From NCBI GenBank assembly GCA_007129455.1, contig SKVL01000006.1, forward strand, positions 1 through 21,496: 21,496 bases of DNA. Direction: 5' to 3'. This document shows positions 7,339-12,453 of this stretch, one piece after another. The stretch comes from Candidatus Campbelliibacteriota bacterium (GTDB lineage Bacteria; Patescibacteriota; Minisyncoccia; Phycocordibacterales; CSBR16-193). How positions within the stretch are numbered: the first letter of the stretch is position 1; every line of letters begins with the position of its first letter. The position numbers and the translations under genes were made by a program. The notes beneath the pieces were generated by a model. It was not told where the DNA came from. It did no database searches and saw nothing but the letters and a program-made list of their open reading frames with translations.

Positions 7339-9132
7339 ATGACCGATAATATAAGGAATTTTTCAATAATAAGCCATGTTGATCATGGTAAATCGACGCT
7401 TGCCGACAGGATGCTTGAAATAACGCATACCATTGAAGAGAGGCAGATGAAAGAGCAGGTTTTGGACAGTATGGATTTGGAGCGCGAACGTGGAATAACC
7501 ATAAAAATGCAACCGGCAAGAATGAAGTACACTCGTCCCGGAGAAAAGACGGAGTATGTTCTCAATTTAATAGACACTCCAGGGCATATTGATTTTTCCT
7601 ATGAGGTTTCCAGGGCATTGAGGGCCGTTGAGGGATCTCTTCTGTTGGTTGATGCCACTCAAAGTGTTCAGGCTCAAACACTGACTACTCTGTGGGGGGC
7701 TCTTGAGGCCGAACTGGAGATAATTCCCGTTTTGACAAAAGTTGACTCTCCCAGGGCCCGAATTGAAGAAGTTTCCGAGGAGATAACCGACCTTATCGGT
7801 TGTAAAATGGAGGAGATATCCTTGGCCTCCGGAAAGACCGGCCAAGGTGTCGAAGGGCTGTTACAACACATCATTGAAAAGGTTCCTCCACCCGGTACAG
7901 GGGACAGTGACGGATTTCGTTCTCTTGTTTTTGATTTTGAGTACTCAAATCACCGCGGAGTCGTGGTTTACGTCAGGGTTTTTGACGGAGAAGTTAAAAA
8001 GGGGGATGTTTTATCTTTTTATGCGGGCAAGGTTTCTTTCAAGGTCCTGGAGGTTGGTTTTTTTTCACCGCACAATGTTCCGGTTGAGTCTTTAAAAGCC
8101 GGAGAGATAGGATATATTGTTACTGGAATAAAAGAACCGAACATTGCTTCCGTCGGAGACACGCTTTCGCACCGTACGCGCGTCGGAGAATCGTTGTCGG
8201 GTTACAAAACGCCACAACCGATTGTGTGGGCCTCCATATATCCCGGAAGTCAAGATGACTTCACTTCCTTAAAACAAGCGCTAGAACGCTTAAAGCTTTC
8301 AGATTCATCTATATCTTTCGAGGAAGAGTCCTCTCAAGCACTAGGGAAGGGTTTCAGGTGCGGTTTTTTGGGGATGCTTCATTTGGAGATAATCACCGAG
8401 AGGATAAAGAGGGAGTTTGAAATAGAGATAGTGGTTACAATGCCATCGGTGGAGTATGAACTTGTTTATTCTTCCGGTGAGAAAGAGCGTATTTATGCAT
8501 CTTATCTTTTTCCCGACGACAGAAAAGATATAACGGTTTTTGAACCTTGGGTTGAGCTGAGAATAATCACTCCAGCCGAGTACTTGGGGGTCATCTTACC
8601 CTTACTCTATGAGCATGAAGCCGTTGTAGGCAACTCCGAGACGGTCGGAGGCACCAGAACTTCGATGTTTGCGGAGATGCCCTTGCGGGAGTTGATGAGA
8701 AATTTTTTTGATAAGCTTAAAAGTGTCTCTTCGGGGTTCGCTTCCGTGTCTTACGAAACCCGGGGCATGAAAGAAGCTGATGTTGTTCGTATGGATATAC
8801 TTATCGCCGATGAGGTTATGCCGGTTTTTTCCAGGGTTGTCTCCAGGCGCAGTGTTCAAAAAGAAGCCAAAAAAACCGTGGAGAAACTCCACTCCATTAT
8901 GCCCAGGCAGATGTTCGCCGCCAAGATACAAGCAAGGTCTTTGGGTAGGGTTTTGTCTTCGAAAACAATTCCCGCCTTGAGAAAGGATGTCACCGCCGGA
9001 CTTTACGGTGGAGATATAACTCGCAAAATGAAACTGCGAGAAAAACAAAAGGAAGGAAAGAAAAGGATGAAGAAAAGAGGGAAGGTTTCCGTTCCTTATG
9101 ATGTCTTTATTAAAATGACTCAGGATGAATAA
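7339..9132 (+). CDS. lepA: elongation factor 4 (LepA), ribosome-associated GTPase
   Basis: 597 aa, full length for LepA/EF4, which acts on ribosomes in initiation and under ionic or cold stress. GTPase motifs: G1 HVDHGKST (13-20), G2 RGITI (51-55), G3 DTPGH (79-83). G4 reads TKVD (133-136) where most LepA proteins have NKID, and G5 reads SGKTG (164-168) where SAKTG is usual. Domains II and III follow (KGFRCGFLGMLHLEIITERIKREF is the EF-G-like domain III signature). The LepA-specific C-terminal domain is complete (SIMPRQMFAAKIQARSLGRVLSSKTIPALRKDV, GGDITRKMKLREKQKEGKKRMKKRG). Monocistronic, ending at a strong hairpin. Confidence 0.97.
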   Translation: MTDNIRNFSIISHVDHGKSTLADRMLEITHTIEERQMKEQVLDSMDLERERGITIKMQPARMKYTRPGEKTEYVLNLIDTPGHIDFSYEVSRALRAVEGSLLLVDATQSVQAQTLTTLWGALEAELEIIPVLTKVDSPRARIEEVSEEITDLIGCKMEEISLASGKTGQGVEGLLQHIIEKVPPPGTGDSDGFRSLVFDFEYSNHRGVVVYVRVFDGEVKKGDVLSFYAGKVSFKVLEVGFFSPHNVPVESLKAGEIGYIVTGIKEPNIASVGDTLSHRTRVGESLSGYKTPQPIVWASIYPGSQDDFTSLKQALERLKLSDSSISFEEESSQALGKGFRCGFLGMLHLEIITERIKREFEIEIVVTMPSVEYELVYSSGEKERIYASYLFPDDRKDITVFEPWVELRIITPAEYLGVILPLLYEHEAVVGNSETVGGTRTSMFAEMPLRELMRNFFDKLKSVSSGFASVSYETRGMKEADVVRMDILIADEVMPVFSRVVSRRSVQKEAKKTVEKLHSIMPRQMFAAKIQARSLGRVLSSKTIPALRKDVTAGLYGGDITRKMKLREKQKEGKKRMKKRGKVSVPYDVFIKMTQDE

Positions 9133-9136
9133 ATCC

Positions 9137-9164
9137 AACCGCTAAAAAACTCTTTTTAGCGGTT
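9137..9164. terminator. two-way intrinsic terminator between lepA and the minus-strand smORF
   Basis: Perfect 12-bp stem AACCGCTAAAAA/TTTTTAGCGGTT with a 4-nt loop. The stem carries A-runs and T-runs in an orientation that works on both strands. It starts 5 nt after the lepA stop and lies just past the stop of the convergent smORF. Confidence 0.85.
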
Positions 9165-9178
9165 GAGTAAGAGAACTT

Positions 9179-9283
9179 TTAAAAAATAGGTGCGTATAAA
9201 AACACCATACTGATTGCCACCAATATACCCATGACAATCATTATTCGACGTATCGTTTTTTGGTTATTTTGTTTGAATATCAT
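9179..9283 (-). CDS. 34-aa single-span membrane protein (smORF)
   Basis: ATG at 9283, TAA at 9181-9179. The product is a short polar, basic N-terminus (MIFKQNNQKTIRRI), then one hydrophobic helix (MIVMGILVAISMVFLYAPIF). The positive-inside pattern predicts the N-terminus in the cytoplasm. Support for a real gene: a promoter at the right distance (TTGCCT, 16 bp, TATAAA), an open frame that fills the gap between promoter and terminator, and a stop close to the shared terminator. The -10 to ATG distance is 9 nt, so the mRNA would be nearly leaderless. Function unknown. Tiny one-helix proteins often modulate larger membrane complexes, but nothing here names a partner. Confidence 0.6.
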   Translation of the reverse strand: MIFKQNNQKTIRRIMIVMGILVAISMVFLYAPIF

Positions 9284-9292
9284 TCTTTGTAT

Positions 9293-9320
9293 TTTATAGT
9301 ATTATGTAGGGTAAAGGCAA
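9293..9320 (-). promoter_or_regulatory. promoter of the 34-aa smORF
   Basis: On the minus strand: TTGCCT (plus 9320-9315), 16-bp spacer, TATAAA (plus 9298-9293), then 9 nt to the ATG. It lies in the divergent gap with the FtsB-like gene. Confidence 0.55.
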
Positions 9321-9343
9321 GTATTTTAATGATTTAAGAAAAA

Positions 9344-9733
9344 ATGTTAAATCTTTCCACCAAAAGAAAGTTAAAAGGATGGTTTTACTCCAGGTCCGCC
9401 CTTTTTTTGCTTTTTGCTTTGGTGGTCTTGATGTTTATGCCGGTCTTGAACATGCATGAAAGATATTCAGAAAGTCGGGCACTCTTGTCAGTCTCTCAAG
9501 AGCGGATGGATAACCTCCTTGATCAAGAGGTTCGTTTGGAAGAAGATATTCGATATTTGAAGAGTGATTTGGGCCGAGAGGCGGAAATAAGGAAAAGTTT
9601 CGGAGCGGGAAAGGAAGGGGAGTTCATGGCGGTGGTAATGGAAGCCGAAGGTAGGGTCGATACAAATGATGGAGAAGAGAAGAAGGGGGCTTGGATAAAG
9701 ATAAAAAAATGGTTTGGAGGTAAATTTGATTAA
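9344..9733 (+). CDS. septum formation initiator (FtsB/DivIC-like) protein
   Basis: 129 aa with the FtsB/DivIC plan: short basic cytoplasmic N-terminus (STKRKLKGWFYSR), one membrane helix (about 18-36, ALFLLFALVVLMFMPVL), then an extracytoplasmic coiled coil (about 43-85, YSESRALLSVSQERMDNLLDQEVRLEEDIRYLKSD). It ends in a segment that fits the family's post-coil motif (REAEIRKSFGAGKEGE). These proteins join FtsL and FtsQ in the divisome and activate septal peptidoglycan synthesis. The C-terminal tail is charged. The motif is weaker than in model species, so the name rests on architecture plus that segment. The ATG has no Shine-Dalgarno sequence. The next gene has its own promoter 12 nt downstream. 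Confidence 0.75.
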   Translation: MLNLSTKRKLKGWFYSRSALFLLFALVVLMFMPVLNMHERYSESRALLSVSQERMDNLLDQEVRLEEDIRYLKSDLGREAEIRKSFGAGKEGEFMAVVMEAEGRVDTNDGEEKKGAWIKIKKWFGGKFD

Positions 9734-9744
9734 AAGCGTCAAGT

Positions 9745-9773
9745 TTGAGAATTTTACCCTCGGGTGCTATACT
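9745..9773 (+). promoter_or_regulatory. glutaredoxin gene promoter, extended -10
   Basis: TTGAGA (9745-9750), 17-bp spacer, TATACT (9768-9773) preceded by TGC. One of the best promoters in the window. The predicted leader is about 24 nt. Confidence 0.7.
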
Positions 9774-9803
9774 TGTTTTTGTTATAAAATAATTTGAAAA
9801 TCC

Positions 9804-10040
9804 ATGAAAGAAATAATTATTTACTCAACTCCTACTTGTGTGTACTGTGAGATCGCCAAAGAGTTTTTTAAAGAGAAAGGACTCGAGTACACCGAGTATG
9901 ATGTTTCTTCAGACAGCGAAAAAAGACAGGAGATGGTTGAGAAAAGCGGTCAAATGGGTGTCCCAGTCATATTTATAGGGGAAGAGATGGTTATCGGCTT
10001 TGACAGAGATAAGGTTTCAGATATTCTGGATCACATTTAA
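9804..10040 (+). CDS. glutaredoxin-like thiol-disulfide oxidoreductase
   Basis: 78 aa, a complete single-domain glutaredoxin fold. The redox site CVYC lies at residues 12-15 after the first strand (KEIIIYSTPT), the cis-proline loop is GVPVIFI (about 52-58), and the end (GFDRDKVSDILDHI) matches the glutathione/substrate-binding GxD region of Grx and NrdH proteins. It would reduce disulfides or glutathione adducts in the cytoplasm, or supply electrons to ribonucleotide reductase. The sequence does not settle whether it is Grx-like or NrdH-like. Single gene with its own strong promoter, followed by about 93 nt before tRNA-Arg. Confidence 0.92.
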   Translation: MKEIIIYSTPTCVYCEIAKEFFKEKGLEYTEYDVSSDSEKRQEMVEKSGQMGVPVIFIGEEMVIGFDRDKVSDILDHI

Positions 10041-10133
10041 AATTTTACAGAATTTTATCTGTTCGCGGCTTAACTTTTCATGTATCTTTGGAAAAACGTC
10101 GGAGGGGCGTATTTTTTGGATTTTTTAAACTTT

Positions 10134-10207
10134 TCCTCTCGTAGTTCAATGGATAGAACGGGCCCCTCCTAAGGGCCAAATGCAGGTTCGATTCCTGCCG
10201 AGAGGAC
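10134..10207 (+). tRNA. tRNA-Arg(CCU)
   Basis: Acceptor TCCTCTC/GAGAGGA (10134-10140 with 10200-10206), D-stem GTTC/GAAC, anticodon stem GGCCC/GGGCC with loop CTCCTAA (anticodon CCT at 10168-10170), T-arm GCAGG-TTCGATT-CCTGC. CCA is not encoded. It reads the codon AGG. Confidence 0.95.
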
Positions 10208-10249
10208 AGGAAAAAACAGGCAATGGGTTTGACGCTTTTTATTGCTCGG

Positions 10250-10279
10250 TTGATTTTGAAAATATGAATCTGTTATACT
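10250..10279 (+). promoter_or_regulatory. promoter of a leaderless gene, extended -10
   Basis: TTGATT (10250-10255), 18-bp spacer, TATACT (10274-10279) preceded by TGT. Only 6 nt separate the -10 from the ATG, so transcription should start at the A of the start codon. Confidence 0.7.
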
Positions 10280-10285
10280 GCTTTT

Positions 10286-10567
10286 ATGAGTGAATATGAA
10301 GGAGGAGATGAACGAATAGAGGAAATATACAAGCTTCTCAAGAAAAACAACAGGATGGTTAAGCGGATGTATGAAGCTCAAAGAAGGGCGGCTTTTTTGA
10401 GGATATTGCAATGGGTGGTGATTATATTTTTGGCTGTTTTGGTGTATATTTATATAGAGCCTTATATAGTGCAGTTGGAGAGTTTATACGACGTTATCCA
10501 AGGAGCGTCTGCGGGAGCACAAAACATTGTTGATCAGTTGTCTGAATATGGGAATGGTACGGAATAG
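10286..10567 (+). CDS. hypothetical single-span membrane protein
   Basis: 93 aa, family not recognised. An acidic start (SEYEGGDERIEEIYKLLKKNN) runs into a predicted amphipathic helix (about 9-36), then one membrane helix (about 40-60, ILQWVVIIFLAVLVYIYI), then an outer tail (IVQLESLYDVIQGASAGAQNIVDQLSEYGNGTE). The start is set by the promoter, whose -10 lies 6 nt upstream, which points to a leaderless mRNA. Stop TAG. It sits between tRNA-Arg and tRNA-Phe. The plan (cytoplasmic helix, membrane helix, short outer helix) is common in small CPR membrane proteins but gives no function. Confidence 0.75.
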   Translation: MSEYEGGDERIEEIYKLLKKNNRMVKRMYEAQRRAAFLRILQWVVIIFLAVLVYIYIEPYIVQLESLYDVIQGASAGAQNIVDQLSEYGNGTE

Positions 10568-10605
10568 TTTCTTTAAATAAAAAACTATTGTATTATGGAG
10601 TCCAT

Positions 10606-10678
10606 GCTGAGGTAGCTCAGTTGGTAGAGCATTCGCCTGAAGAGCGAAGGGTCGGCGGTTCGAGCCCGCCCCTCAGCA
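10606..10678 (+). tRNA. tRNA-Phe(GAA)
   Basis: Acceptor GCTGAGG/CCTCAGC (10606-10612 with 10671-10677), D-stem GCTC/GAGC, anticodon stem TTCGC/GCGAA with loop CTGAAGA (anticodon GAA at 10639-10641), T-arm GGCGG-TTCGAGC-CCGCC. CCA is not encoded. A TATTAT lies at 10591-10596, only 9 nt upstream. Confidence 0.96.
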
Positions 10679-10711
10679 CATTTTTTAAAAACGCATATTT
10701 AAAGACTGTTT

Positions 10712-10740
10712 TTGACAGACAACCTTATATTGTGTAACCT
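10712..10740 (+). promoter_or_regulatory. promoter of the TGA-containing gene
   Basis: Consensus -35 TTGACA (10712-10717), 17-bp spacer, TAACCT (10735-10740) preceded by TG one base upstream (extended -10). The predicted leader is about 47 nt and carries AAGGAGGAG. Confidence 0.65.
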
Positions 10741-10776
10741 TTTTAAGGGCGTACTTTATTTTTCAGAAATCTCAAG

Positions 10777-10785
10777 AAGGAGGAG
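10777..10785 (+). promoter_or_regulatory. near-complete Shine-Dalgarno sequence
   Basis: AAGGAGGAG, 8 nt before the ATG at 10794. It is by far the strongest ribosome binding site in the window. Apart from AAGGA before valS, the other genes have none. Confidence 0.85.
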
Positions 10786-10793
10786 AGTAATCG

Positions 10794-11063
10794 ATGAAAT
10801 TTTTATCCGAGGTACTTCAAAAAGAAATCGGCTTCAAAAAAGTCAGCTGTAGCTGAAAAGATTCGATCAACAAGCCCGGCGGGCTTGAGGCGGAGCCTTT
10901 CACTTATGGATTCACTATGAATGGACCTCAAAAAGGCACCTTTGTTGTTGATGAAAAGGGGGAAGTGTGGATAAGGTCCGGCGGCGGTTTTAAGGCTGAT
11001 ATAAACAAGAAGATAGTAAATCATTTCGGCTTGAGTCGTGTTTGGAATCCGGCTTTTCTGTAG
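10794..11063 (+). CDS. small protein with in-frame TGA at codon 21 (recoding candidate)
   Basis: 89 codons from ATG (10794) to TAG (11061-11063), interrupted by TGA at 10854-10856. Before it: MKFLSEVLQKEIGFKKVSCS. After it, the same frame stays open for 68 codons with protein-like composition, including TYGFTMNGPQKGTFVVDEKG, EVWIRSGGGFK and a C-terminal NHFGLSRVWNPAFL. Two TGG Trp codons occur downstream. Family not recognised. Promoter, strong Shine-Dalgarno sequence and terminator all frame the full 89 codons. The only ATG after the TGA (10917) has no ribosome site. A stem-loop (AAGCCC-GGC-GGGCTT, 10872-10886) starts 15 nt after the TGA, within the range of bacterial SECIS elements, and the local motif would be Cys-Ser-Sec. 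Alternatives: nonsense mutation, base-calling error (TGG is one step away) or another UGA recoding. Confidence 0.6.
10872..10886 (+). promoter_or_regulatory. SECIS-like stem-loop after the in-frame TGA
   Basis: 6-bp perfect stem AAGCCC/GGGCTT with loop GGC. The loop is 21 nt from the TGA and begins with G. Published bacterial SECIS models ask for a short apical loop with an early G about 16-37 nt after UGA. Short stems of this kind are also common by chance. Confidence 0.35.
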
Positions 11064-11069
11064 AGTTTT

Positions 11070-11104
11070 GGGCATTTCATTGAAATGCCCATTTTCATTT
11101 TTTT
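11070..11104 (+). terminator. intrinsic terminator of the TGA-containing gene
   Basis: 9-bp perfect stem GGGCATTTC/GAAATGCCC (11070-11078 with 11082-11090), 3-nt loop, then a T-rich tract to 11104. It begins 6 nt after the TAG at 11061-11063. Confidence 0.9.
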
Positions 11105-11111
11105 AACATTA

Positions 11112-11132
11112 AAAACCCATTTTTAAAACGGG
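11112..11132 (-). terminator. probable terminator of the valS-prsW-hsp20 unit
   Basis: On the minus strand AACCCGTTTT pairs with AAAATGGGTT (one G-T pair) and a short T-run follows. It lies just beyond the hsp20 stop, back to back with the plus-strand terminator. Confidence 0.55.
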
Positions 11133-11158
11133 TTATCGATACGATGGAGTTGTGATTT

Positions 11159-11638
11159 TTAGCCGATCTTTACTCGTAGTTTTGTTTCTCTGTCTTTGTT
11201 TATTTTCGGAAGTTTCAGTATTAAAAGTCCGTGTTTGGCGATTGCCTCCGCTTCTTCAACCTCTATCTCTTCGGGTAAATTTATAGTACGTGAAAAAGGT
11301 CCCCAATAAAGTTCTTGGATATGATAGTTGGAGCCCTCAAAGCCTCTTTCGGGTACTCTGCTTCCACGTACAACGATTTTTTCGCGAGTTATCGAGATAT
11401 CGAGTTCCTCGGGCTTTACTCCCGATACTACCGTTTTAATGACAATATCGTTCTGTGTTTCGTACATGTCGATAGCCAACTCTCCTTCTTCGTCGCTTCC
11501 GTATTGAGGCGAGCTCGAGTTATCTTTAGAGGTTTCATAAAAATCTCCTTCCTCTTCCTCTTCCTCCTCTATTTCGTCTTCCTCTACGGGTTCGGCGCCG
11601 GTAAGGCGCTCGAAAAATGTTTTTGCGTCTTTTGCCAT
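11159..11638 (-). CDS. small heat shock protein, Hsp20/alpha-crystallin family
   Basis: 159 aa. ATP-independent chaperone that holds unfolding proteins in oligomers. A divergent, very acidic N-terminal region (residues 14-60, with runs of Glu and a Ser-rich patch) precedes the alpha-crystallin domain (about 53-150): ELAIDMYETQNDIVIKTVVSGVKPEELDISI, then YWGPFSRTINLPEEIE and the family signature AIAKHGLLILKLPK. The usual C-terminal I-X-I anchor is represented only by a short KLRVKIG end. A promoter lies in the prsW-hsp20 gap and the end of prsW, so it can be expressed apart from valS-prsW. No CIRCE-like operator is visible. The ATG is not preceded by a Shine-Dalgarno sequence. Confidence 0.94.
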   Translation of the reverse strand: MAKDAKTFFERLTGAEPVEEDEIEEEEEEEGDFYETSKDNSSSPQYGSDEEGELAIDMYETQNDIVIKTVVSGVKPEELDISITREKIVVRGSRVPERGFEGSNYHIQELYWGPFSRTINLPEEIEVEEAEAIAKHGLLILKLPKINKDRETKLRVKIG

Positions 11639-11662
11639 GGTTTATATGAATTTAATGTTTTA

Positions 11663-11691
11663 ATTGTATCAAATAATAAGAGATTTATGAA
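11663..11691 (-). promoter_or_regulatory. hsp20 promoter, extended -10
   Basis: On the minus strand: TTCATA (plus 11691-11686), 17-bp spacer, TACAAT (plus 11668-11663) preceded by TGA. The -35 overlaps the prsW stop codon. The leader is about 18 nt. Confidence 0.55.
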
Positions 11692-12437
11692 ATGTCATTG
11701 TGGAGATCTTTTGTTTTTTCGGGTTTTATTTTTTTCACTTTTTCAAATATGAAGATCAAGAACATCGCTCCGATCCAAGCGATGGAGATGGCCAACAGCG
11801 GTCCCCCAGTGTCTCCTTGTGACATTAAAACAACATTAAACAATGTATGCAACAAAGTGGCGTAGAAAAGGCCCACCAAAAGATAAAGCATCTTTTCTTT
11901 CCTTGTTTTATAAAAAGAGAAAGCTAAAAATACTCCCACGGTGGCTGATGCGACAACATGCAAAAGAGTTGCACCGATAAATCTCAAATTCGCAATAACC
12001 ACACTGTCGACAATGAGTTGTTGGGAGAGCTCTTGAGACAAAGGACCTGTGAGAAATAATGCATTTTCCAGTGCGGCAAAACCCAATGCAGCTACAATAA
12101 GATAAATAATTGAGTCGACAGGCTCATCGTTGACTTTGTTTCTGAGAGCGGCAAAGTAAGCGGCGGCATATTTAAAAACCTCTTCCAGGCCGGCCCAAAC
12201 GAAAAACTTAAATAAAGGTAAAAACTGAACGCAAAGAATAACGGCACTTGAATATTCTTCCACCGCTTTTTGAAAAGGAATGACTATGGGCACCATTACC
12301 ATTCCCATAATGAAAACGAGAGTTATATACTGCCAGGGTTCGGGGTGATCGTCTTCTCTTAGCCAGAACCAAAGCCAAACAAGGGCTGGTATTATTCCTC
12401 CTAAAGCCGCGAGAGTTATTATGTCAATTGGCGTCAT
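11685..12437 (-). CDS. PrsW-family glutamic-type intramembrane protease
   Basis: 250 aa with about eight membrane helices. The four conserved blocks of the PrsW/CPBP-like metal-dependent intramembrane protease clan are present in order: GLEEVFKYAAAYF (EExxK, about 82-94), LGFAALENALFL (about 117-128), LLHVVASATVGVFLA (His block, about 158-172) and TLLHTLFNVVL (His block, about 193-203). In Bacillus, PrsW cuts an anti-sigma factor. The substrate here is unknown, and no sigma/anti-sigma pair is in the window. It starts 16 nt after the valS stop without a Shine-Dalgarno sequence, so it is probably translated from the valS mRNA. The C-terminus is a short basic cytoplasmic tail. Confidence 0.85.
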   Translation of the reverse strand: MTPIDIITLAALGGIIPALVWLWFWLREDDHPEPWQYITLVFIMGMVMVPIVIPFQKAVEEYSSAVILCVQFLPLFKFFVWAGLEEVFKYAAAYFAALRNKVNDEPVDSIIYLIVAALGFAALENALFLTGPLSQELSQQLIVDSVVIANLRFIGATLLHVVASATVGVFLAFSFYKTRKEKMLYLLVGLFYATLLHTLFNVVLMSQGDTGGPLLAISIAWIGAMFLIFIFEKVKKIKPEKTKDLHNDIS

Positions 12438-12453
12438 ATGGTTTTCGGCGGAT

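Noticed and set aside
8602..9138. 178-codon minus-strand frame opposite lepA
   Set aside because: It lies wholly antisense to the highly conserved LepA C-terminal domain and has no motif of its own.
10917..11063. Independent short gene starting at the ATG after the in-frame TGA
   Set aside because: No Shine-Dalgarno sequence or promoter lies upstream, and it would discard the conserved-looking segment between the TGA and that ATG.
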